Made by a program: the position numbers and the translations under genes. A DNA stretch of 5,345 nucleotides. Origin: Pseudomonadota bacterium. Its GTDB lineage: Bacteria; Pseudomonadota; Alphaproteobacteria; Caulobacterales; Caulobacteraceae. The stretch covers positions 1 through 5,345 of the forward strand of contig JAEZIH010000046.1 of the NCBI GenBank assembly GCA_023416055.1. The letters are read 5' to 3'. Below the pieces are notes generated by a model. It was not told the DNA's origin. It was given only the letters and a program-made list of their open reading frames with translations, and did no database searches. Below are positions 1 to 5,345 of this stretch, piece by piece. Positions within the stretch are counted from its first letter, which is position 1; every line of letters starts with the position of its first letter.

Positions 1-86
1 GGCGTGTTCAGCGAATACAGCTGCAGCCGGTCGGGATGGGCGGCGGGCCAGCGGCGGGTGATCGGAAAGGCGGAGAGGTCGGTCAT
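1..86 (-). CDS. Glutathione S-transferase, YfcG/YghU-like (N-terminal fragment)
   Basis: Reading leftward from an ATG at 86-84, 28 codons stay open to the window edge. They encode MTDLSAFPITRRWPAAHPDR followed by LQLYSLNT and the start of a Pro codon. This resembles, from memory, the N-terminus of the glutathione S-transferase / disulfide-bond oxidoreductase group related to YfcG and YghU. In that group a short leader with an 'FPITRRWPA..PDR' segment precedes the first thioredoxin-fold strand (QLYSL-TPNG). Such proteins bind glutathione in the cytoplasm and act in thiol-disulfide or detoxification chemistry. A good Shine-Dalgarno core, GGAG (complement of 93-96), lies 6 bases before the ATG, and a sigma-73-like promoter lies further upstream, which supports this start. 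The gene is divergent from mutA. With only 28 residues visible, the catalytic and glutathione-binding residues cannot be checked, so the subfamily is inferred. Confidence 0.62.
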   Translation of the reverse strand, partial: MTDLSAFPITRRWPAAHPDRLQLYSLNT

Positions 87-110
87 CAGAGGCTCCAGTC
101 GGGTTCCGTA

Positions 111-137
111 CCGATGTAGGCGCCGGCGATCCATCGG
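111..137. repeat. Inverted repeat CCGATG-N15-CATCGG over the divergent promoter
   Basis: CCGATG (111-116) and its reverse complement CATCGG (132-137) form a perfect 6-bp dyad with half-site centres 21 bp apart, about two helical turns. One half lies over the candidate -10 of the glutathione S-transferase promoter and the other overlaps its -35. That is a typical position for a dimeric repressor. No regulator gene is in the window, and a 6-bp dyad can arise by chance in GC-rich DNA, so an operator role is speculative. Confidence 0.3.
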
Positions 138-140
138 CAA
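113..140 (-). promoter_or_regulatory. Candidate sigma-73 promoter of the glutathione S-transferase gene
   Basis: On the minus strand TTGCCGA (starting at 140) is followed after 13 bases by CCTACATC (120-113). The Caulobacter housekeeping consensus is about TTGaCgS, 10-14 bases, GCTANAWC. The -10 block matches 7 of 8 positions and the -35 block most of its positions, at an allowed spacing. Transcription would begin roughly at 105-107, leaving a 5' leader of about 20 bases that contains the GGAG ribosome site. I found no comparably good promoter on the plus strand for mutA. The promoter is inferred from sequence match only. Confidence 0.45.
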
Positions 141-194
141 CTGCTACGGTGACGCTTGCCGCGCCGACCTCAAGGCGCATCGACGCTGGACCGC

Positions 195-210
195 GCCCGC
201 CGGGGCGGGC
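195..210 (+). promoter_or_regulatory. Strong GC hairpin covering the mutA ribosome-binding region
   Basis: GCCCGCC (195-201) and GGCGGGC (204-210) are perfect reverse complements, giving 7 pairs with a 2-base turn, or 6 pairs with a CGGG tetraloop. The stem ends two bases before the mutA ATG at 213. The only Shine-Dalgarno-like G-rich run for that ATG (202-209) is inside the stem, so folding would hide it. No T-run follows, so it is not a standard intrinsic terminator. The inverted repeat is directly visible. Translational control is inference. Confidence 0.5.
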
Positions 211-212
211 AA

Positions 213-1610
213 ATGAGCGCCATGACGTTTCCGACCCCCACTCCCGCCGAATGGCGGGCCCTCGCGGAAAAGGCCCTGAAGGGCCGTCCGCTCGAGAGCC
301 TTGTCCATCTCGACGCCGACCAGCTGGCCATTCGCCCGCTCTACGCCGCCGCCACGGGGGTGGAGCCGGTGTTCGCCCCGCGATCCTCCGACGCCGACGG
401 CCGCGCCTGGGACCTGCGCACCCTCGTCGAGGGCGACGATCCGGCCGCCGTCAATGCGGCGGTGCTCGCTGACCTTGAAGGCGGGGCCGCCTCGGTGGTG
501 CTGAAGGGGGCGGTGCTGGCGGATAGCGAGCCGCTGTCGCGGGCCCTCGACGGCGTCGCGATGGAGCTGGCGGCGGTGGCCCTCGACGCCGGCCTCGCGG
601 GCCCCGAGGCCGCCAACGCCCTCGCCGTCGCCGCCAAGGGCTCGCCCCGCGCCCGGCTGATGTTCCACATGGACCCCGTCTCCGCCTTCGCCGAAAGCGG
701 TGAGGCCCCGCGGAGCATGGAGGAGCACCTGACGCTGGCGGCCAACACCGCGGCCCGCCACGCCTCCGCCTACCCGGAGGCCTCCTTCTTCCTTGCCTCC
801 GGCCGCGTGGCCCACGAGGCGGGCGGATCGATCGCCCAGGAGCTGGCCTTCGCCGCCGCGAACGCCGTGGCGCTCGTGAAGGCCGCCGTCGCCGCCGGCC
901 TGTCGGCCGAGCAGGCGCTGAAAGGTACCGTCCTCGGCGTCGCCGTGGACCAGGAATATTTCGACGGCCTCGCCAAGGTGCGGGCGCTGCGCCTGATGTG
1001 GCGCTCGATCTGCGCCGCCTTCGGGGCCGAAGCGCCAGCCATGATCGAGGCCCGCTCGTCGCGGCGCATGCTGGCGGCGCGCGATCCGTGGCCCAACCTG
1101 CTGCGCCTGACGGCGGCCGGTTTCGCCGGGGCGGTCGGCGGGGCCGACGCCGTGGTGCTGGACGGCTTCACCCGGGCCGAAGGTCGTCCCGACGCCTTCG
1201 CACGCCGGCAGGCGCGCAACACCCAGCTGGTGCTGATGGAGGAGGCCCACCTCGGCCGCGTCGACGACCCGGCGGCGGGGTCCTGGTATCTCGACCAGCG
1301 CACCCGCGAGCTGGCCGAGGCCGGCTGGGCGGAGTTCCAGATGATCGAGGCGGAGGGCGGGATCGTCGAGGCCCTGCGCGGCCACCTGATCCAGCCCCGC
1401 ATCGCCCGCGCCCGCCAGACGCTGGAGGCGGCGCTGTCCAACGGCGCCACCCAGCTGGTCGGCGTGACCAAATTTGTTGATCCCGATCCTCGCCCCGCTG
1501 CGGCCGAACCGGCCCCGGCGACGCCGATCGAAGGCGGCGGCGACGCCTGCGTGCCGCTGACGCCCATCCGCCTCGCCGCCGCGTTCGAAGCCGAAGGAGC
1601 GGCCCGATGA
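213..1610 (+). CDS. mutA: Methylmalonyl-CoA mutase small (non-catalytic) subunit MutA
   Basis: This 465-residue protein is a degenerate paralogue of the adjacent MutB and should be its heterodimer partner in converting (R)-methylmalonyl-CoA to succinyl-CoA. The best family match is the C-terminal half of the TIM barrel: VAHEAGG (199-205), [10 protein letters not shown] (332-341), and [19 protein letters not shown] (351-369), which parallels [19 protein letters not shown] in MutB. The loop that carries the catalytic His in MutB (GYHMQEAG) reads GRVAHEAG here, so that position is Val199, and the TMYA..PWTIRQY CoA loop is absent. The subunit is therefore catalytically inert, as known for family small subunits. 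It ends at [10 protein letters not shown], where the linker to the degenerate cobalamin-like domain normally begins. Classical small subunits are around 620-640 residues, so this one lacks that domain. ATG 213 is preferred because family-like sequence ([13 protein letters not shown]) follows it. ATG 222 and TTG 156 are alternatives. Its stop overlaps the mutB start. No cobalamin riboswitch is recognisable upstream. Confidence 0.9.
   Translation: MSAMTFPTPTPAEWRALAEKALKGRPLESLVHLDADQLAIRPLYAAATGVEPVFAPRSSDADGRAWDLRTLVEGDDPAAVNAAVLADLEGGAASVVLKGAVLADSEPLSRALDGVAMELAAVALDAGLAGPEAANALAVAAKGSPRARLMFHMDPVSAFAESGEAPRSMEEHLTLAANTAARHASAYPEASFFLASGRVAHEAGGSIAQELAFAAANAVALVKAAVAAGLSAEQALKGTVLGVAVDQEYFDGLAKVRALRLMWRSICAAFGAEAPAMIEARSSRRMLAARDPWPNLLRLTAAGFAGAVGGADAVVLDGFTRAEGRPDAFARRQARNTQLVLMEEAHLGRVDDPAAGSWYLDQRTRELAEAGWAEFQMIEAEGGIVEALRGHLIQPRIARARQTLEAALSNGATQLVGVTKFVDPDPRPAAAEPAPATPIEGGGDACVPLTPIRLAAAFEAEGAAR
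1593..1599 (+). promoter_or_regulatory. Ribosome-binding site of mutB inside mutA, with ATGA coupling
   Basis: GAAGGAG lies 7 bases before the mutB ATG at 1607, inside the last codons of mutA. The mutA stop TGA (1608-1610) overlaps that ATG as ATGA. The strong site fixes the mutB start. The overlap implies translational coupling, which suits equal production of two subunits of one heterodimer. It contrasts with the weak, hairpin-buried site in front of mutA. Confidence 0.8.
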
Positions 1611-3748
1611 GCTTCCCCGACTTCTCGAAGATCGCCCTCGACCTGTCGCCGACCGGCGCCGGCCCGGACCGCGAGCCGTGGCTCACCCCCGAAGGCCTGA
1701 CCGTCGCCCCCGCCTACGGCGCCGACGCCGTCGAGGGTCTGGACTTCATCCATGGCCTGCCGGGGATCGCCCCCTATGTGCGCGGGCCCTATCCGACCAT
1801 GTACGCGTCGAACCCGTGGACCATCCGGCAGTACGCCGGCTTCTCCACGGCTGAGGAATCCAACGCCTTCTACCGCCGCAACCTCGCCGCCGGCCAGAAG
1901 GGGCTGTCGATCGCCTTCGACCTGGCCACCCACCGCGGCTACGACTCCGACCATCCGCGGGTGAAGGGCGACGTCGGCATGGCCGGGGTGGCCATCGACA
2001 GCATCTACGACATGCGCACCCTGTTCGACGGCATCCCGCTGGACCAGATGTCCGTGTCGATGACCATGAACGGCGCGGTGCTGCCGGTGCTGGCCCTCTA
2101 TGTCGTCGCGGCCGAGGAGCAGGGCGTGCCCCACAGCGCGCTCACCGGGACCATCCAGAACGACATCCTCAAGGAGTTCATGGTCCGCAACACCTACATC
2201 TATCCGCCGGCGCCCAGCATGCGGATCGTGTCGGACATCTTCGCCTGGACCGCCGAGCACGCGCCGCGCTTCAACTCCATCTCGATCAGCGGCTACCACA
2301 TGCAGGAGGCCGGGGCCTCGGCCGACCTCGAGCTGGCCTACACCCTCGCCGACGGGGTCGAATACCTGAAGGCCGGGGTCGACTCCGGCCTCGATATCGA
2401 CCGCTTCGCCCCGCGGCTCAGCTTCTTCTGGGCCATCGGCATGAACTATTTCATGGAGGTGGCCAAGCTGCGCGCCGGCCGCCTGCTGTGGGCCGAGGCG
2501 GTGTCGAAGTTCGGGGCCAAGGACCCGCGCTCCCTGTCCCTGCGGGCGCATTGCCAGACCTCCGGCTGGTCGCTGGCGGCGCAGGACGTGTTCAACAATG
2601 TCAGCCGCACCATGATTGAGGCCATGGCGGCGGCGGGCGGCCAGACCCAGAGCCTGCACACCAACAGCCTGGACGAAGCCCTGGCCCTGCCGACCGACTT
2701 CTCGGCCCGCATCGCCCGCAACACCCAGCTGCTCCTGCAGATGGAGACCGGGCTGACCCGGGTCATCGACCCTTGGGGCGGCAGCTACTACGTCGAGCGC
2801 CTGACCCACGAGCTGGCCGAAAGGGCCCGCGCCCACATGGCGGAGGTCGAGGCCCTGGGCGGCATGGCCAAGGCCATCGAGGCCGGCGTGCCCAAGCTGC
2901 GCATCGAGGAGTCTGCGGCCCGCACCCAGGCCCGCATCGACACCGGCCAGCAGACCGTCGTGGGCGTGAACAAGTACCTCGCCGACCACGTCGACGACAT
3001 CCCGGTGCTGAAGGTCGACAACGCCGCCGTCCTGGCCGCCCAGATCGACAAGCTGAAGCGCCTGCGGGCCGAGCGCGACGAGGCGGCCACGCAGGCCGCG
3101 CTCGAGGCCCTGACCAACGGCGCCCGCGGCAAGGCCAACCTGCTGCAGCTGTCGGTCGAGGCCGCGCGCGCCAAGGCCACGGTCGGCGAGATCTCCGACG
3201 CGCTGGAGGCCGCCTTCGGCCGGCACGTGGCGACGGTGAAGACCGTCTCCGGCGTCTATGCGAAGGAGGCCGGGGCCGATCCGAAGGTCAGTCGCGCCCG
3301 CGGCATAGTCGCCGCCTTCGTCGAGAACGACGGCGGCCCGCCGCGCATCCTGATCGCCAAGCTGGGCCAGGACGGCCACGACCGCGGCCAGAAGGTGGTG
3401 GCCACCGCCTACGGCGACCTCGGCTTCGACGTCACCGCCGGCGCGTTGTTCCAGACGCCGGCCGAAGCGGCGAAGGAGGCGGTGGAGAAGAACGTCCACG
3501 CCATCGGCGCCTCGTCGCTGGCGGCGGGCCACCTGACCCTCGCCCCCGAGCTGATCGCCGAGCTGAAGAAGCTGGGTCGCGAGGACATCACCGTCGTCGT
3601 CGGCGGCGTGATCCCGCCGGCCGACGTGCAGCCGCTGCTGGATGCGGGCGTGGCGGCGGTCTACCCGCCCGGCTCGGTCATCGCCGACACGGCCATCGAC
3701 CTGATCGAGCGCCTGAACCAGCGGCTGGGCTACGCCCAGAAGGGCTGA
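1607..3748 (+). CDS. mutB: Methylmalonyl-CoA mutase large catalytic subunit MutB (ScpA)
   Basis: This 713-residue cytoplasmic enzyme is full length (E. coli Sbm/ScpA is about 714). It catalyses the adenosylcobalamin-dependent radical rearrangement of (R)-methylmalonyl-CoA to succinyl-CoA. Residues from about 20 to 500 form the substrate-binding TIM barrel, with [20 protein letters not shown] at 61-80. Using Propionibacterium numbering recalled from the literature (offset 13), Tyr89, Gln197, Arg207, Asn236, His244, Arg283 and Gln330 correspond to Tyr76, Gln184, Arg194, Asn223, His231, Arg270 and Gln317. The Tyr/Arg pair marks a methylmalonyl-CoA rather than an isobutyryl-CoA mutase. The cobalamin domain (about 575-713) has the base-off motif D589-G-H591-D-R-G594 with His591 as cobalt ligand, S636-S-L638, and G666-G667. 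The position of the CoA-contact Arg82 is Asn69 here. The start is fixed by GAAGGAG and the ATGA overlap with mutA. The stop lies 3 bases from the convergent lipoprotein gene. Confidence 0.97.
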   Translation: MSFPDFSKIALDLSPTGAGPDREPWLTPEGLTVAPAYGADAVEGLDFIHGLPGIAPYVRGPYPTMYASNPWTIRQYAGFSTAEESNAFYRRNLAAGQKGLSIAFDLATHRGYDSDHPRVKGDVGMAGVAIDSIYDMRTLFDGIPLDQMSVSMTMNGAVLPVLALYVVAAEEQGVPHSALTGTIQNDILKEFMVRNTYIYPPAPSMRIVSDIFAWTAEHAPRFNSISISGYHMQEAGASADLELAYTLADGVEYLKAGVDSGLDIDRFAPRLSFFWAIGMNYFMEVAKLRAGRLLWAEAVSKFGAKDPRSLSLRAHCQTSGWSLAAQDVFNNVSRTMIEAMAAAGGQTQSLHTNSLDEALALPTDFSARIARNTQLLLQMETGLTRVIDPWGGSYYVERLTHELAERARAHMAEVEALGGMAKAIEAGVPKLRIEESAARTQARIDTGQQTVVGVNKYLADHVDDIPVLKVDNAAVLAAQIDKLKRLRAERDEAATQAALEALTNGARGKANLLQLSVEAARAKATVGEISDALEAAFGRHVATVKTVSGVYAKEAGADPKVSRARGIVAAFVENDGGPPRILIAKLGQDGHDRGQKVVATAYGDLGFDVTAGALFQTPAEAAKEAVEKNVHAIGASSLAAGHLTLAPELIAELKKLGREDITVVVGGVIPPADVQPLLDAGVAAVYPPGSVIADTAIDLIERLNQRLGYAQKG

Positions 3749-3753
3749 GCCCT
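3741..3753. repeat. Short palindrome spanning the convergent stop codons
   Basis: AGGGC (3741-3745) and GCCCT (3749-3753) pair around TGA, the mutB stop codon. The minus-strand lipoprotein stop (3754-3752) overlaps the right arm. The element is symmetric, so it could form the same small hairpin in transcripts from either side. It has only five pairs and no T-run on either side, so it is at best a weak bidirectional 3'-end signal. No other terminator is visible between the two converging genes. Confidence 0.3.
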
Positions 3754-4180
3754 ACGGCCGGTGCGCATCGGGCAGGGCGGCGACCTCCTCGGCGGTCAGC
3801 ACGCGATCGACGCGGGCGCGGCAGGTGCTGAGCGGCGAGGTCGAGCCGGGCAGGGTGATCCGCGCCCAGTCGCCGGTGCACAGCCGTCCCCCGGCCATGC
3901 CCGCTCCGTCGGCGGTGATGGCCACGCGCTGGGCGAAGTCCAGATCGGTGCAGCCGCCGGACGAGTTCAGCTCATAGACGTCGTTTCGCATGACGCGGAC
4001 ATACAGCTGGCCCGGGCGTCCGGTGCGGAAGTTGCGCACCTGTTCGGGGCTGAAGCACTGCCGCTCGGGTCGGCGCGCCTCGGCGCGGTCTCCATCCATT
4101 CCGGTATCGGCCGTGGGGGCGCAGGAGGCGGCGAGCACGGCCCCGAGGGCCAGGACGGCGGAAGACGTCAGACGGGTCAT
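3752..4180 (-). CDS. DUF6491-type putative lipoprotein, function unknown
   Basis: This 142-residue protein begins MTRLTSSAVLALGAVLAASC, a short basic start, a hydrophobic stretch and a lipobox-like LAAS-C with Cys20. It is therefore probably a lipoprotein or otherwise exported to the envelope. The mature part is small and has four more cysteines (42, 77, 101, 120), enough for two disulfides in the periplasm. The pattern R-x-CF...LYVRVMRNDVYEL...GGCTDLDFA...LCTGDWARI...CRARVDRVLTAEEVAAL resembles the DUF6491 family as I remember it from Caulobacterales and relatives, whose function is unknown. ATG 4180 is chosen because GGAG (4191-4188) lies 7 bases upstream and a signal peptide follows at once. 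An ATG 75 bases further upstream would put an Arg/Pro-rich stretch before the signal and overlap mnmC. It may be cotranscribed with mnmC, 43 bases upstream, although a hairpin intervenes. I cannot assign a role. Confidence 0.8.
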   Translation of the reverse strand: MTRLTSSAVLALGAVLAASCAPTADTGMDGDRAEARRPERQCFSPEQVRNFRTGRPGQLYVRVMRNDVYELNSSGGCTDLDFAQRVAITADGAGMAGGRLCTGDWARITLPGSTSPLSTCRARVDRVLTAEEVAALPDAHRP

Positions 4181-4192
4181 GGTCGATCTCCG

Positions 4193-4218
4193 GGCCGGCG
4201 GGATGGGAGGCGCCGGCC
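4193..4218 (-). terminator. 8-bp hairpin in the mnmC-lipoprotein gap (terminator or attenuator candidate)
   Basis: GGCCGGCG (4193-4200) and CGCCGGCC (4211-4218) are exact reverse complements around a 10-base loop. The element fills most of the 43-base space between the mnmC stop (4226-4224) and the lipoprotein start (4180). In transcript direction it ends just before the GGAG ribosome site. No T-run follows in either direction, so it is not a canonical intrinsic terminator. A U-tract-less terminator, a processing or stability element for the mnmC mRNA 3' end, or a translational control hairpin all fit. The pairing is seen directly. The function is inferred. Confidence 0.4.
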
Positions 4219-4223
4219 TGCCG

Positions 4224-5345
4224 TCAACCGTCCATCCGCGGCGAAGGTTGCGCAAGGGGGGCGGACTTCACGAAACGCTTCGGGGCGACCCTGGCGGCCA
4301 GCGCCGCGGGTAGAGGCGAGGGCGCCCCGGTCGCCAGCGCCGCGACGTGCTCCGCCAGCAGCGGGGCGGCGCAGAAGCCGCGTGAGCCGAGGCCGCTCAA
4401 GGCGAACAGACCGGGGGCCAGCTCCCCCGCCAGCGGTAGCCGGTCCGGCGTTGTCGCGCGTACTGCCGCCCTGCTGCGCGTCGGCCCGGCCGCCCCCACC
4501 CGGGCCGCCAGACCCGGCAGGCGGGCGGCGAGAGTCTGCAGGTTCGCCTCGCTGGCCGCCGCCGAGGTCTCGGTTTCCGTCTCGCCCCGCTCGTGGGTGG
4601 CCCCGAACAGCAGACCGTCGGCGGTCGGGGAGGCGTAGCCGCCCCAGGCCACGGGCGAGGCCTCGACCCCTTCGACCCAGTCCGCCTGACCCCGCACCGG
4701 CGAAAGCGGCGCTTCCGGCGCAAGCGCCGCCGAGCCCCAGCCGGCGGCCACTACGACCACGTCCGCCTCCAGGATCGTCCCGCCCGCGTCGTCGGCCAGC
4801 CGCCACCCGCCCGCGGTCGGCTCGATCGCGGCCGCCGACGCCGTCACGCGCCGGGCCCCGCCCAGCCACGCTTCAAGCACCGCCGCCGGATGCACCGACA
4901 GGGCGTCACGCATCAGCAGGCCGCCGCTCGCGACCGTCTCGCCGAGCCTCTCGCTGCAGGCCGCGGCGTCGAGACGGGTCATCGCGCCCTCCGGCCACAG
5001 TTCCTGCGCCGCCACCCGCTCAAACCTGCCGGCGTCGCGCGCGGTCTGTTCGAGCTGCAGCGCGCCCCGCGCCAGCACCGCGCCCGGCGTCGCCCCATAC
5101 AGAGCCCCTGCGCGCTCCAGCGCCTGGGCGTAGAGGGCGGCGAGGGCGGCGTCGCCGACGTCCAGCCGCGGCGTCACCAGCGAGGACGGGAACCCCGATC
5201 CGCCCGCGCCCGGTCTGTCGGCCTCGACGACCGTGCAGTCCACGCCCAGATCGGCGAGAGCCCTCGCCAGCGACGCCCCGGCGATCCCCGCCCCGACGAC
5301 CGCGGCCGTGGGCGCGTTCTCCGTCGCCGGAGCACCCGGCGCCCG
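4224..5345 (-). CDS. mnmC: MnmC tRNA U34 modification enzyme, FAD oxidoreductase domain (5'-truncated by window)
   Basis: The frame is open from the right edge to a TGA at 4226-4224, giving 373 visible residues. It is the MnmC(o) domain. This FAD-dependent amine oxidase removes the carboxymethyl group from cmnm5(s2)U at tRNA wobble position 34 to give nm5(s2)U, which the MnmC(m) methyltransferase domain then methylates to mnm5(s2)U. Numbering from the edge, the Rossmann motif is VVGAGIAG (16-23) with the strand-2 acidic Glu41. Family segments follow: SLVTPRLD (55-62), VRGQ (217-220), ATTPDRLPLAG (297-307) and GLGSRGFCAAPLLAEH (318-333). The usual Ser-Gly-Asn-Pro after the Rossmann fold reads Ser-Gly-Phe-Pro (50-53). 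No ATG, GTG or TTG precedes the Rossmann motif within the window. At least 15 residues lead into it, rich in Ala and Pro like a linker, so the protein is probably the bifunctional fusion. GTG 5243 lies after the FAD motif and cannot be the true start. Confidence 0.9.
   Translation of the reverse strand, partial: RAPGAPATENAPTAAVVGAGIAGASLARALADLGVDCTVVEADRPGAGGSGFPSSLVTPRLDVGDAALAALYAQALERAGALYGATPGAVLARGALQLEQTARDAGRFERVAAQELWPEGAMTRLDAAACSERLGETVASGGLLMRDALSVHPAAVLEAWLGGARRVTASAAAIEPTAGGWRLADDAGGTILEADVVVVAAGWGSAALAPEAPLSPVRGQADWVEGVEASPVAWGGYASPTADGLLFGATHERGETETETSAAASEANLQTLAARLPGLAARVGAAGPTRSRAAVRATTPDRLPLAGELAPGLFALSGLGSRGFCAAPLLAEHVAALATGAPSPLPAALAARVAPKRFVKSAPLAQPSPRMDG

Noticed and set aside
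87..212. A cobalamin riboswitch upstream of the B12-dependent mutase genes.
   Set aside because: The gap to the divergent gene is only 126 bases, shorter than a typical full cobalamin riboswitch of about 200, and I see no B12-box-like core.
156..212. A TTG start at 156 that would add 19 residues to MutA.
   Set aside because: The added residues (MPRRPQGASTLDRARRGGQ) are Arg-rich and unlike the family, and no good ribosome site precedes the TTG. Kept only as an alternative because the ATG 213 site is buried in a hairpin.
144..1385. A 413-codon minus-strand open frame antisense to mutA.
   Set aside because: Low-complexity Gly/Arg/His-rich translation with no recognisable domain. Same GC artefact, and it also crosses the mutA start region.
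770..3532. A 920-codon open frame on the minus strand lying antisense across mutA and mutB.
   Set aside because: It is antisense to two clearly conserved genes, rich in Arg, Gly, Ala, His and Val, and resembles no family. Long antisense frames are expected in GC-rich coding DNA because stop codons are rare in the complementary frames.
1607..3748. The large subunit as an isobutyryl- or ethylmalonyl-CoA mutase instead of a methylmalonyl-CoA mutase.
   Set aside because: The Tyr76/Arg194 pair equals the Tyr89/Arg207 pair that marks methylmalonyl-CoA mutase, and the mutA-mutB gene pair is the classical heterodimer arrangement.
2773..3831. A 352-codon plus-strand frame inside mutB that runs past its stop.
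   Set aside because: Translation is Arg/Gly/Pro-rich and structureless, while the mutB frame over the same bases carries the barrel end and the cobalamin motifs.
4181..4255. A 25-residue N-terminal extension of the lipoprotein from an upstream ATG at 4255.
   Set aside because: It would overlap the end of mnmC and place Arg/Pro-rich sequence before a normal signal peptide. ATG 4180 has a well-spaced GGAG.
1..5345. A defence island, mobile element or other novel multi-gene system.
   Set aside because: No transposase, integrase, nuclease, toxin, direct-repeat array or shift in base composition is visible. All genes but the small lipoprotein belong to known housekeeping families.

Overview
The window is a compact, very GC-rich chromosomal segment with almost no non-coding DNA. 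Codon use, the protein types and a promoter resembling the Caulobacter housekeeping sigma-73 consensus all suggest an alphaproteobacterium of the Caulobacteraceae (Caulobacter, Brevundimonas or Phenylobacterium type). The genus is inference. I see no IS elements, phage genes, CRISPR array, tRNA or rRNA, and no convincing new multi-gene system. This is mostly ordinary core metabolism with several small regulatory or structural oddities.

Layout. Positions 1-86 (minus) hold the first 28 codons of a glutathione S-transferase that runs off the left edge. Positions 87-212 are a divergent intergenic region. It carries a good candidate promoter for the transferase, a dyad over that promoter, and a strong hairpin just before the next start codon. 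Positions 213-3748 (plus) are a two-gene operon, mutA-mutB, encoding the small and large subunits of adenosylcobalamin-dependent methylmalonyl-CoA mutase. The two genes are joined by an ATGA stop/start overlap. Three bases after mutB, and pointing toward it, is a 142-residue putative lipoprotein of the DUF6491 type (3752-4180, minus). A 43-base gap containing an 8-bp hairpin separates it from the upstream gene on the same strand, mnmC (4224-5345, minus, 5' end outside the window). The visible part of mnmC is the FAD-dependent oxidoreductase domain of the tRNA wobble-uridine modification enzyme.

How they work together. MutA and MutB should form a heterodimer that interconverts (R)-methylmalonyl-CoA and succinyl-CoA, feeding propionyl-CoA carbon from odd-chain fatty acids and branched amino acids into the TCA cycle. 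MutB keeps every substrate and cobalamin residue I could place except one CoA-contact arginine. MutA is a catalytically dead partner that also lacks the degenerate cobalamin-like domain of the classical small subunit. The epimerase and the MeaB/ArgK chaperone are not in the window. The mnmC and lipoprotein genes have no evident functional link to the mutase. They are simply convergent with it.
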